Below, piece after piece: positions 1 through 6,591 of a stretch of DNA of 14,245 nt (positions are counted from its first letter, which is position 1; each line of letters opens with the position of its first letter). This DNA comes from Lachnospiraceae bacterium UBA4380. Lineage in GTDB: Bacteria > Bacillota > Clostridia > Lachnospirales > Lachnospiraceae. The notes under the pieces were generated by a model. The model saw nothing but the letters and a program-made list of their open reading frames with translations. It made no database searches and was not told the DNA's origin. The stretch is taken from the NCBI GenBank assembly GCA_002390025.1, contig DGRU01000002.1:1-14245 (forward strand), given 5' to 3'. The position numbers and the translations under genes were made by a program.

Positions 1-1
1 G

Positions 2-301
2 CCCTGCGGACTCAGCCAGCTGATGGCTCTGCGCTACGGCACACTTCCCATCGTACGCGAGACCGGCGGCCTGAAAGATACCGTTGAGCCTTACAATGAA
101 TATGAAGGAACCGGCACAGGCTTCACATTTGCAAACTACAATGCGCATGAGATGATGCACTCCATCCGCTATGCTGAGCAGGTCTACTATGACAAGCGCC
201 TCGAGTGGAACAAGATGGTTGAACGTGCAATGCGCGCAGACTTCTCCTGGGCACAGTCCGCTGCCAAGTATCAGGAGATGTATGACTGGCTCATCGGCTG
301 A
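2..301 (+). CDS. glgA: Glycogen synthase GlgA, C-terminal part (5' end outside window)
   Basis: This is the last 99 residues of an ADP-glucose-dependent glycogen synthase (GT5 family, GT-B fold), which extends alpha-1,4-glucan chains in the cytoplasm. The reading frame is open from base 2 and begins [19 protein letters not shown], followed by ETGGLKDTV. This is the conserved C-terminal donor-site block of GlgA, normally preceded by the catalytic Glu that lies just outside the window. The remainder, with the pattern [17 protein letters not shown], is the usual C-terminal helix that ends GlgA proteins. An ATG at base 23 is internal and is not the real start. The gene ends at TGA 299-301 and is followed by a strong terminator. 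Identification is secure; only the 5' end is missing. Confidence 0.95.
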   Translation, partial: PCGLSQLMALRYGTLPIVRETGGLKDTVEPYNEYEGTGTGFTFANYNAHEMMHSIRYAEQVYYDKRLEWNKMVERAMRADFSWAQSAAKYQEMYDWLIG

Positions 302-340
302 GAACATTTTGACAGATTGATCTGATGATCTGAATTAAAC

Positions 341-380
341 ACTGCGGCAGGGCATATCTGTTGTCCTGCCGCAGTTTTTT
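341..380 (+). terminator. Intrinsic terminator of glgA
   Basis: An 11-bp perfect stem (341-351 with 365-375), a 13-nt loop and a run of six T (375-380) lie 40 bases after the glgA stop. This is a textbook Rho-independent terminator. It separates glgA from the repeat array and the flippase gene. Confidence 0.9.
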
Positions 381-388
381 GTGGATTT

Positions 389-417
389 TTGACAGACTTA
401 TGATATAGTGGTAGAGA
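389..417 (+). promoter_or_regulatory. Possible promoter for the flippase gene
   Basis: Directly after the glgA terminator there is a perfect TTGACA (389-394) and a TATAGT (404-409) preceded by TG-N, an extended -10 pattern. The two are only 9 nt apart, so they cannot serve the same promoter. Either the extended -10 acts alone, or TTGACA pairs with the poor TAGAGA at 412-417 (17-nt spacer). Some promoter is expected here because glgA is terminated. The exact elements are unsure. Confidence 0.4.
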
Positions 418-421
418 TTTA

Positions 422-584
422 CGGAAAGAAAGATCCCGAATAGAAAGATCCCGGAAAGAAAGATCCCGGAAAGAAAGATCCCGAATAGAAGGATCCCGGA
501 TAGAAAGATTTCGGATAGAAAGATCACGGAAAAAAGGACTCGGAAAGAAGGATCCCGAATAGAAGGATCCATTAGAAAATCCAG
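422..584. repeat. 15-bp tandem repeat (minisatellite), about 10 units
   Basis: Ten consecutive units of a 15-bp motif, consensus CGGAAAGAAAGATCC, run from 422 to 570, followed by a decayed partial unit to about 584. Three units (422, 452, 467) are identical. The others carry CGAATAG or CGGATAG variants, and the unit at 527-540 has lost one base. Most units hold a GATC site, and one strand is purine-rich. The array lies between the terminator and the flippase gene, so it would be in that gene's 5' leader if the promoter at about 400 is used. The phase is 5 codons on both strands, but no convincing gene runs through it. Confidence 0.95.
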
Positions 585-649
585 TGAAGATGACATTCGC
601 CCTTGTGAGGGGCGTAAATGAATAAAAACAGGTAAAGGAAGAAGACATC

Positions 650-2341
650 ATGGCTGAAAAAGCGAGACGAGAGATTCCGGAGGCGGACAGCGGAAGAGAA
701 AAGTCTGCGGGCAGCAGTATTGCCGTGCAGGCAGGTATCCTGGCGATCGCGACCATTGTGGTCCGCATTATCGGTCTTTTATACCGCGCGCCGCTGACTG
801 CGATCATCGGGGACGAGGGAAACGGCTATTACGGCGCCGCCTATAATATTTATATGATCATCCTGATCCTCTCCTCCAACTCTCTGCCGGCGGCTATCTC
901 AAGGCAGATGTCGACCAAGATCGCAGTGGGAGAATACAGGAACGCCCAGAGGACATTTCACTGTGCACTGATCTATTCACTCGTCGTAGGAACAGCAGGG
1001 AGCCTGCTCCTGTATTTCGGGGCAGGGGTCCTGGTAAAACACAATGCGGTCCCGGTCCTGCGGGTCTTTGCGCCGACGGTCTTTCTGTTCGGCATCCTGG
1101 GTGCAGTGCGCGGATATTTCCAGGCCAACCAGTCCATGGTGCAGACCTCGGTGTCGCAGATCCTGGAGCAGATCGCCAATGCGGCGGTCAGTATCGGAGC
1201 GGCCTCGCTCCTGATCCGCACGGCCTCGATCCATGCAGACCCGACAGAGAAGGCTGTCCGCGGCGCTATGGGCAGCGCAATGGGTACCGGCATCGGCGTC
1301 GCAACTGCCCTGGTTTTCATGGTGATCGCTTATCTCAGACACAGGAAGGGCTTCTTTCGAAGGATTGCTCTGGATAAGGGAAGCACGGATCCCTATGCCA
1401 GGATCATGAAGAGCACGATCCTGGTGGTCACGCCCTTTATTGTGAGCAGTTTTATCCTGAATCTGACGACCACACTGGACCAGATGATCTATCTGAATAT
1501 GCTGATCGACGGCAGAGGCCTTCCCGAGGCCGCGGTCACGACGGTCTTCGGTCTGTTTTCCAACAAGGCTGTAGTCATCACCAATATCCCGATCTCGGTC
1601 GCGACGGCAGTGTCGGCGGCGATCATTCCCAATATTGCCACGGCCTATGCCTCAGGAGATCTTCCGGAGACAAGACGGCGTTCCCTCAACGCCTCCAGAA
1701 TGGCGCTGATCATTTCCATCCCCTGTGCAGTCGGCCTGCTGGTGCTGGCCCGGCCGGTCACTATGCTGATGTTCCCCCAGTGGGAGACTCTGGAACTGGC
1801 TTCGGTCCTGCTCGCCCTGCAGTCTGTCACCGTCATCTTTTTGTCCGTGGGAACCATCACAAACGCAGTCCTGCAGGCAATCGGAAAGATGAACATGCCC
1901 ATTGTCAGCGCGGGTATTTCCCTGATCATCCAGACGGCTGCGCTGATCTTTTTCCTGCGGTTTACCGATTGGGGCATTTACGCCATGGTCTTTGTGAGCG
2001 TCCTGTACGCGGCGATCATTTTTGCCCTCAATGAGATGTTCCTGCGCCACTATCTCGGACTGCGTTTCGATGCGGTCAAGGTCTACTGGAAACCTGTCTT
2101 CAGCGCCCTTGTGATGGGTGCTGCCGCTTTTGCGGTTTACCGGGCGGTCTTTTTACTCGCCTCCCATGTGCGGGGAGAGTACTTTGCAAATTTTGTCGCC
2201 CTGATCCCGGCGATTCTGACTGCCGTTCCGGTCTATTTCTTCATCCTGATCAGGATGGGGAGCTTTACGGAGGAGGATATCCTGGGCCTTCCCAAGGGAA
2301 CGGCCATTGCCCGTCTGCTCAAAAAGCTGCACTGGATGTGA
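650..2341 (+). CDS. MurJ/SpoVB/YtgP-type lipid-linked oligosaccharide flippase (MOP superfamily)
   Basis: A 563-residue polytopic inner-membrane protein of the polysaccharide biosynthesis/Wzx-MurJ-SpoVB branch of the MOP superfamily (COG2244 type). Members flip undecaprenyl-linked cell-wall or polysaccharide precursors. After a charged cytoplasmic N-terminus of about 25 residues comes the typical first helix region, with VVRIIGLLYRAPLTAIIGDE, then YGAAYNIYMIILILSSNSLP and AISRQMS. This block is characteristic of Bacillus YtgP (MurJ) and SpoVB. Many further hydrophobic segments follow, consistent with about 14 membrane helices, and the length fits YtgP (about 540 residues). The ATG at 650 has an AAGGAA ribosome site (635-640) at 9-nt spacing. 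The sequence alone does not separate a lipid II flippase from a sporulation paralogue, so no symbol is given. The gene stands alone between two repeat arrays. Confidence 0.88.
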   Translation: MAEKARREIPEADSGREKSAGSSIAVQAGILAIATIVVRIIGLLYRAPLTAIIGDEGNGYYGAAYNIYMIILILSSNSLPAAISRQMSTKIAVGEYRNAQRTFHCALIYSLVVGTAGSLLLYFGAGVLVKHNAVPVLRVFAPTVFLFGILGAVRGYFQANQSMVQTSVSQILEQIANAAVSIGAASLLIRTASIHADPTEKAVRGAMGSAMGTGIGVATALVFMVIAYLRHRKGFFRRIALDKGSTDPYARIMKSTILVVTPFIVSSFILNLTTTLDQMIYLNMLIDGRGLPEAAVTTVFGLFSNKAVVITNIPISVATAVSAAIIPNIATAYASGDLPETRRRSLNASRMALIISIPCAVGLLVLARPVTMLMFPQWETLELASVLLALQSVTVIFLSVGTITNAVLQAIGKMNMPIVSAGISLIIQTAALIFFLRFTDWGIYAMVFVSVLYAAIIFALNEMFLRHYLGLRFDAVKVYWKPVFSALVMGAAAFAVYRAVFLLASHVRGEYFANFVALIPAILTAVPVYFFILIRMGSFTEEDILGLPKGTAIARLLKKLHWM

Positions 2342-2382
2342 TGAGGGTTTTTGCAATTGCAGATTTACAATATTTAAAAAAT

Positions 2383-2436
2383 AAAGATAAAGTTTTTTAT
2401 AAAGATATAGTTTTTTATAAAGATATAGTTTTTTGA
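2383..2436. repeat. Three tandem 18-bp AT-rich repeats
   Basis: Three back-to-back units of 18 bp, consensus AAAGATATAGTTTTTTAT, at 2383-2400, 2401-2418 and 2419-2436. The first and third each differ slightly from the middle unit. They lie about 40 bases after the flippase stop, between convergent genes. Each unit supplies a T6 run on the + strand, which might help + strand transcription end, but no strong hairpin precedes these runs. Confidence 0.9.
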
Positions 2437-2447
2437 TCTTCAGCTGC

Positions 2448-2490
2448 AAAAAGCTGAAGACCGAATGCAACAATCTGCTCCGGTCTTCAG
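2448..2490 (-). terminator. Intrinsic terminator of rqcH
   Basis: Read on the minus strand, a perfect 10-bp stem (2481-2490 with 2454-2463) with a 17-nt loop is followed after one C by five T (2452 down to 2448). It sits about 60 bases beyond the rqcH stop. The inner arm can alternatively pair with 2437-2445 (9-bp perfect stem, 2437-2445 with 2452-2460), which would compete with the terminator stem. Confidence 0.7.
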
Positions 2491-2523
2491 GTGCATAAAT
2501 CTGCTCTGGTCCTCATTTGCAAA
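2472..2523. repeat. Degenerate 26-bp direct repeat
   Basis: The segment from 2472 (AATCTGCTCCGGTCTTCAGG and on) recurs from 2498 (AATCTGCTCTGGTCCTCATT and on) with several substitutions. A more decayed trace, AGGTGCTCTGATCTCC, lies near 2525-2540. This looks like an old tandem duplication in the 3' region of rqcH; one copy forms an arm of the rqcH terminator. Confidence 0.6.
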
Positions 2524-2550
2524 CAGGTGCTCTGATCTCCAATCCCCTGC

Positions 2551-4362
2551 CTAATCCTCGACTTCACGCAGGGCACTGATATCCGTCTTGGCCAGGATGG
2601 AGTAATTGGTGTAGTAGACGACGAAGCCCGGAGCGGCGCCGGAGGGCTTTTTGACATTGCGGCGCTCGAGGTAATCGATCTCGACCTTGCCCTGTTCACG
2701 GCCGCTTGAGTAGTAGGCGGCCAGGGCAGCAGCCTCTTCAAAAACGCGGTCCGGCAGTTGGTCCATGGACCGTCCGCCGCTTTTGAGCAGGACATGGGAG
2801 CCGGGCATGTCGTTGGCGTGGAACCAGATGTCGCGGCTGTCGGCCATGCGGAAGGTGATCTCGTCGTTCTGTGTGTTGTTTTTGCCGACATAGATATCGT
2901 ATCCGTCGCTGCTGATGTAGTGAAGAGGCTTGCTCTGAGGTGTGCGGGAGCGGCCCTTTCTGCTGTCCGCGCGGAAGTCCCTGCGACCGGTGTATTTGCG
3001 GCGGAGGAAGCCGCTCTCCTCCATTTCGCTCCTGATCTGGGAGAGATCACCGTCTGTCGTGGAGAATTCGAGGGCGTTCTGGATACTGCGCAGGTGTTCG
3101 ATCTCGGCGCTCACCTCTGCGGTGAGGCGGGTGAGAGCTTCGTTGGTGCGCTTCATGCGTGCATAGCGGTCAAAATATTTCTGGGCATTCTGCTGGGGGG
3201 TGAGAGTGGGATCCAGCGGGATCCGGATATTCTCGCCTGTATAGTAGTTCAGGACTTCACAGCTGTCTGCGCCGGCGGGAACGGAATAACCGTAGGCGTT
3301 GAGGAGCTCTCCGTAGATCTTGAACTTTTCCCTCTTTTCCGTATCCCGGATCTGGCGGCACTGGAGGTCGTACTTGTGCACATCTCTCTCCAGAATGGTC
3401 TGGACGATGTGTCGCAGGTCCGCCGAGCGCTGGCGGATGCGGGTGTAGAGATTTTTGCGGGCATAGAAATCCTCCAGCAGGGCGGAGGGAGATTCATAGG
3501 GAACCTCAACGCAGTCAGCGTAGTGGCCGAGCCTGATCAGGGAGAATTCCGCAGGCGCCCCGGCTGTCTGTCCTTCGCCCCGGCGGCAGTACATGACCGG
3601 GGTGAATTTTTTTTCTCTGATCTGGAGGACCAGGTCCCGGAACTGCTCCCAGAGCGCCTCCTTCTCATCGGGGGCAAGCAGGGCGGCACTGCGGTCCTGG
3701 GTCAGCTGTGCCCTGTGGGCCAGTTCCTGCGCAGCAACAGTGGAAAAGCCCGTATAGCTTCTGAGCAGGAGCTTTGCCACATCCATGTGGCCATTGTCCA
3801 GAACAGACATAAATCCCTCGCGGGTCTCGCTGAGAGGGTCCTTTTTGGACTGCGTGTCGGGGATGAAATAGGGTCTGCCGGGCAGGACCTCGCGCACGGA
3901 ACTCACCAGGGAGGAGACGTGCCGGATACTGTCGACGATCATATCACTGTCATCCAGGAAGATGATATTGCTGTGTTTGCCCATGATCTCGACGACCAGA
4001 CAGTGTGTGCAGAGATCGCCCATCTCATTGCGGTGTTCGACTTCGAAGCGCAGGATCCTCTCGAGCCCGGGCTGGGTGACGGAGACGATCCGCCCGTTCT
4101 GCAGGTGCTTTCTCAGAAGCATGCAGAAGGCAGGTGCCTGAAGGGGAGCCTGACGGCTGGTGCGGGTCAGGTAGACCAGGGGGAGTGAGGGATCGGCGCA
4201 CAGGTAGAGCCTGATCTGCCCTTTGCCGCGCTCGGCGGCAGGGCGTATGGTGATCACCAGTTCATTTTTGTCAGTCTGCGCGATTTTATAGATGCGTCCG
4301 CCGGCGGCCGTTTCCTGCAGCTCGCTGCAGAGACCGGCGACGGTGATGCCGTCAAAAGCCAT
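2551..4362 (-). CDS. rqcH: RqcH (NFACT family) ribosome-associated quality control protein
   Basis: A 603-residue NFACT protein, the bacterial relative of eukaryotic Rqc2/NEMF, formerly annotated as fibronectin-binding protein FbpA/PavA. In Bacillus subtilis RqcH binds obstructed 50S subunits and recruits tRNA-Ala to add alanine tails that mark stalled peptides for degradation. Visible parts are the NFACT-N start MAFDGITVAGLCSEL, CMLLRKHLQNG (80-90), NEMGD (112-116), VEIMGKHSNIIFLD (124-137), a helix-hairpin-helix-like stretch about 198-218, a charged coiled-coil region about 290-450, and the NFACT-R domain about 477-590 with DIWFHANDMPGSHVLLKSGG (511-530). The Asp-Arg pair needed for tailing in B. 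subtilis appears here as Glu101-Arg102 (GLERI). The ATG at 4362 has AAGGAGA upstream. The gene is transcribed alone, divergently from yicC. The large + strand frame opposite it is only a shadow. Confidence 0.95.
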   Translation of the reverse strand: MAFDGITVAGLCSELQETAAGGRIYKIAQTDKNELVITIRPAAERGKGQIRLYLCADPSLPLVYLTRTSRQAPLQAPAFCMLLRKHLQNGRIVSVTQPGLERILRFEVEHRNEMGDLCTHCLVVEIMGKHSNIIFLDDSDMIVDSIRHVSSLVSSVREVLPGRPYFIPDTQSKKDPLSETREGFMSVLDNGHMDVAKLLLRSYTGFSTVAAQELAHRAQLTQDRSAALLAPDEKEALWEQFRDLVLQIREKKFTPVMYCRRGEGQTAGAPAEFSLIRLGHYADCVEVPYESPSALLEDFYARKNLYTRIRQRSADLRHIVQTILERDVHKYDLQCRQIRDTEKREKFKIYGELLNAYGYSVPAGADSCEVLNYYTGENIRIPLDPTLTPQQNAQKYFDRYARMKRTNEALTRLTAEVSAEIEHLRSIQNALEFSTTDGDLSQIRSEMEESGFLRRKYTGRRDFRADSRKGRSRTPQSKPLHYISSDGYDIYVGKNNTQNDEITFRMADSRDIWFHANDMPGSHVLLKSGGRSMDQLPDRVFEEAAALAAYYSSGREQGKVEIDYLERRNVKKPSGAAPGFVVYYTNYSILAKTDISALREVED

Positions 4363-4385
4363 GTAAAAGTCTCCTTATCTTTATT

Positions 4386-4425
4386 CAGGACCTGAGGGCA
4401 GGTCCTGTGCCCGTGCTCTGCACGG
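4386..4425 (-). other. Overlapping hairpins in the rqcH leader
   Basis: Three perfect inverted repeats crowd into 40 bases upstream of rqcH: an 8-bp stem (4386-4393 with 4400-4407), a 5-bp stem (4396-4400 with 4408-4412) and a 6-bp stem with a 3-nt loop (4411-4416 with 4420-4425). The first two cannot form together, so the leader has alternative folds. No T-run follows on the minus strand, so it is not an obvious terminator. The ribosome site lies about 10 bases further downstream. Confidence 0.5.
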
Positions 4426-4439
4426 ATTCACGTCAATTT

Positions 4440-4468
4440 AGTATACACTTCTTTCTTGACGGGTGAAA
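4440..4468 (-). promoter_or_regulatory. Candidate rqcH promoter (minus strand)
   Basis: On the minus strand a TATACT -10 (4440-4445) lies 17 nt from a weak TTTCAC -35 (4463-4468). It is placed to transcribe rqcH with a leader of about 70 nt. The -35 is a poor match, so the call rests on the -10 and the position. Confidence 0.4.
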
Positions 4469-4483
4469 GTATAATGTTATAAT
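4456..4483 (+). promoter_or_regulatory. Sigma-A promoter of the yicC operon
   Basis: TTGACG (4456-4461) and a perfect TATAAT (4478-4483) are separated by 16 nt. A second TATAAT lies at 4470-4475 but is too close to that -35. Transcription would start near 4490, giving a leader of about 78 nt before yicC. The elements interleave with the candidate rqcH promoter on the other strand. Confidence 0.75.
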
Positions 4484-4567
4484 GGATACTGATTTTATAT
4501 GCTCTTCGTTACACAGTCAAATACTGACCAGGGTGCGAACATCTAAGGCCCTTCAGGAGGACAGCTC

Positions 4568-5446
4568 ATGATCAGAAGCATGACAGGATACGGCAGAAGT
4601 GAATTGCAGAACGATTCTTTCAGGATCGCGGTGGAGATCAAATCTGTCAACAACCGCTACCTTGATATCAATATCAAAATGCCCAGACTTCTCAATCCCC
4701 TTGAGGCACAGATCCGCAAGGAGCTGAAGAAATATATGCAGCGCGGCAAGGTGGATGTTTTTATCTCCTACCAGGATCTTACCGAATCCAACATGGAGGT
4801 CAAATATAATGCGCGCATAGCCAGGGAGTACTGGAACTATCTGAACCTGATGGCTGAGGAATTCGGGATCGAGAATGATGTCCGCGTCTCCTCTCTGGCG
4901 CGTTTTCCGGACGTACTGTCCATGGAAGAGGAGCCCGTTGATCCGGAGGGCATCTGGGAAAATCTCCGGGAGGTCCTCAGGGACGCTGCTGTGATGTTCG
5001 ATGAAGCCAGGGTCCGCGAGGGCGAGTTCCTCAAAAATGACCTGGACGGCAAGCTGGGAGAGATGCTGGACCATGTGGCATTTATCTCTTCGCGCGCGCC
5101 CGGACTGATCGAGGCATACAGAAAAAATCTCCAGGACAAGGTGACGGAGCTGCTGGAGGCGTCTGCAATTGACGAGTCCAGAATTGCCCAGGAAGTGACC
5201 ATCTATGCGGACAAGGTCTGTGTGGATGAGGAGCTTGTCCGTCTGCACAGTCATATCGAGGCGACCAGACAGGAGCTTTCCAGAGGCGGCAGTATCGGCC
5301 GCAAGCTGGACTTTATCGCACAGGAGATGAACAGAGAATCCAACACGATCCTCTCAAAGTCGGATGACCGGGAGATTTCCGACCATGCGATCGAACTGAA
5401 GACATCGGTGGAGAAGATCCGTGAACAGGTGCAGAACATCGAGTGA
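4568..5446 (+). CDS. yicC: YicC/YloC family endoribonuclease
   Basis: A 292-residue protein of the YicC/YloC family, cytoplasmic proteins linked to RNA cleavage and turnover (E. coli YicC and B. subtilis YloC have been described as endoribonucleases). The hallmark N-terminus MIRSMTGYGRSE is followed by EIKSVNNRYLDINIKMPR (23-40). The family's C-terminal block is also present: LHSHIEATRQELSRGGSIGR, then KLDFIAQEMNRESNTILSKS and a final helix. Length matches the family (about 290). The ATG at 4568 has CAGGAGGAC upstream at good spacing. It is the first gene of the cluster; yicC next to remA, gmk and rpoZ is standard Bacillota gene order. No defect is seen. Confidence 0.95.
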   Translation: MIRSMTGYGRSELQNDSFRIAVEIKSVNNRYLDINIKMPRLLNPLEAQIRKELKKYMQRGKVDVFISYQDLTESNMEVKYNARIAREYWNYLNLMAEEFGIENDVRVSSLARFPDVLSMEEEPVDPEGIWENLREVLRDAAVMFDEARVREGEFLKNDLDGKLGEMLDHVAFISSRAPGLIEAYRKNLQDKVTELLEASAIDESRIAQEVTIYADKVCVDEELVRLHSHIEATRQELSRGGSIGRKLDFIAQEMNRESNTILSKSDDREISDHAIELKTSVEKIREQVQNIE

Positions 5447-5479
5447 TCCCTGCATCTGACCGGATTTGCGGTGCAGTAT

Positions 5480-5746
5480 ATGGCAGTAAATAAACTGATA
5501 CATGTCGGATTCGGCAATATTGTAAACTCGGGAAAAATCATAGCGATCGTGAGCCCCGATTCGGCGCCGGTAAGGAGGCTGGTCTCCCAGGCCAAAAACG
5601 ACGGCCGCACGATCGATGCGACCCAGGGCAGGAAGACAAAGTCAGTGATCGTCATGGAAAATGACAGGATCGTCCTGTCTGCCCTGCTTCCGGAAACGAT
5701 CCGGGGGCGCGCCCTCGCGGAGCCCGGAGCCGACCAGGAAGAATAA
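5480..5746 (+). CDS. remA: RemA-type DNA-binding regulator (DUF370)
   Basis: An 88-residue RemA/DUF370 protein. In Bacillus subtilis RemA is a DNA-binding activator of biofilm matrix and osmoprotection operons that assembles into an oligomeric ring; in Clostridia its role is less known. Visible family motifs are KLIHVGFGNIVNSGKIIAIV (5-24), SPDSAPVRRL, IDATQGRKTKSVIVMEND and LSALLPETI. I chose ATG 5480 because family members begin MxxKLINIGFGN. A GTG at 5471 is in frame three codons upstream. Neither start has a good ribosome site (only GCGGTG near 5469-5474), unlike neighbouring genes, so its translation may be weak or dependent on flow from yicC, which stops 33 bases upstream. The C-terminal tail after the domain is short and acidic. 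Confidence 0.9.
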   Translation: MAVNKLIHVGFGNIVNSGKIIAIVSPDSAPVRRLVSQAKNDGRTIDATQGRKTKSVIVMENDRIVLSALLPETIRGRALAEPGADQEE

Positions 5747-5791
5747 GTACTGAACTCGTTTTGCAGAGAATTCCGTTTTGACGGATATGTG

Positions 5792-5800
5792 GAAAGGGGG
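5792..5800 (+). promoter_or_regulatory. Ribosome binding site that sets the gmk start
   Basis: GAAAGGGGG can pair with the 16S rRNA tail over nine bases with one G-U pair. It ends 7 nt before TTG 5808, which favours that codon over ATG 5787 and TTG 5778, neither of which has a ribosome site. Confidence 0.75.
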
Positions 5801-5807
5801 CAGAGGA

Positions 5808-6470
5808 TTGGAAGGGAAATTGATCGTGATCTCCGGCTTCAGCGGAGCCGGAAAAGGAACCGTCATTCGCCGTATGATGCAGGAACATGAGGGATATGCG
5901 CTCTCAGTATCCATGACGACACGGAAACCCCGTGAGGGAGAGATCGACGGTGTCGACTACCATTATGTCTCGAATGAGACCTTCGAGGATCTTGTCAGGA
6001 GAGACGGACTGCTTGAGCATGCGGGGTTTGTGGACAACTATTACGGAACTCCGCGGGCTTTTGTCGAAGAAAACAGGCGAGCCGGACGCGATGTACTTCT
6101 GGAGATCGAAGTGCAGGGCGCCATGCAGATCAGGGAACAGTTCCCGGAGACGGTGCTTGTCTTTGTCACACCCCCGACGGCGGAGGAACTCAGAAACAGA
6201 CTTTTCGGCCGTAAGACAGAGTCGGAGGAGAAGGCCATGAAGCGGCTTCGCAGAGCCGCTGCGGAAGTGCACTCCATCGGGGAGTATCCTTATCTGATCA
6301 TCAATGACGATGTGGAAGCCTGTGCAGAGTCCCTGCATTCCGTGATCAGCGGTTCATGGACACCTGAGGCACCGGACGGTGATCATAGGGGCGGTGAGAT
6401 CATCACTGACCAGGCTCAAAAAGAGGCCTTCGCAGCTGCTTTCAGTGCCGGACTGGAGAAAATCCTTTAA
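5808..6470 (+). CDS. gmk: Guanylate kinase
   Basis: Cytoplasmic guanylate kinase (GMP + ATP to GDP + ADP), essential for GTP, dGTP and (p)ppGpp pools. From the TTG start the protein has 220 residues. It shows the P-loop GFSGAGKGT (10-18), the GMP-binding MTTRKPREGEIDGVDY (36-51), NYYGTP (77-82), EIEVQGAMQ (99-107) and the lid region RNRLFGRKTESEE (129-141). The P-loop has Phe where many bacteria have Pro (GPSG). The TTG at 5808 is preferred because a strong ribosome site ends 7 nt upstream and because the fold begins at once (MEGKLIVISG). After the kinase domain, about residue 182 onward, there is a C-terminal stretch of about 38 residues containing GDHRGGEIITDQ that is not part of the usual core. 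It lies between remA and rpoZ, as in many Bacillota. Confidence 0.95.
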   Translation: MEGKLIVISGFSGAGKGTVIRRMMQEHEGYALSVSMTTRKPREGEIDGVDYHYVSNETFEDLVRRDGLLEHAGFVDNYYGTPRAFVEENRRAGRDVLLEIEVQGAMQIREQFPETVLVFVTPPTAEELRNRLFGRKTESEEKAMKRLRRAAAEVHSIGEYPYLIINDDVEACAESLHSVISGSWTPEAPDGDHRGGEIITDQAQKEAFAAAFSAGLEKIL

Positions 6471-6574
6471 CAGAAAAAACAGAACAGCCCTTTCCGGGGA
6501 CAGCCGGATCAACAAGTTTGAAAAGATTTAGGCAGGAGAGAACTGATCTGGAATGATATATATCTTTAATAGAA

Positions 6575-6582
6575 AGGAAAGG
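6575..6582 (+). promoter_or_regulatory. Ribosome binding site that sets the rpoZ start
   Basis: AGGAAAGG ends 9 nt before ATG 6592. The alternative ATG at 6553 has AGGAG at 6534-6538, but that is 14 nt away and so too distant. Homology also favours 6592. Confidence 0.65.
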
Positions 6583-6591
6583 TTTACCTAT

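Noticed and set aside
271..807. Minus-strand frame encoding repeated RDLSF/RDLSI pentapeptides, resembling a pentapeptide-repeat protein
   Set aside because: The repeat is the 15-bp minisatellite read in phase. The frame starts antisense inside the flippase gene, has no ribosome site there, runs through the glgA terminator and has Arg where such proteins need a small residue.
2153..2473. Minus-strand frame with LYLYKK repeats
   Set aside because: It is the 18-bp AT-rich array translated, and it continues antisense into the flippase gene. No ribosome site was seen.
2758..4188. Long + strand open frame of 476 codons opposite rqcH
   Set aside because: It is a mirror of a GC-rich coding strand. 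The minus-strand protein has clear NFACT domains, while this one has no recognisable motifs and no good ribosome site.
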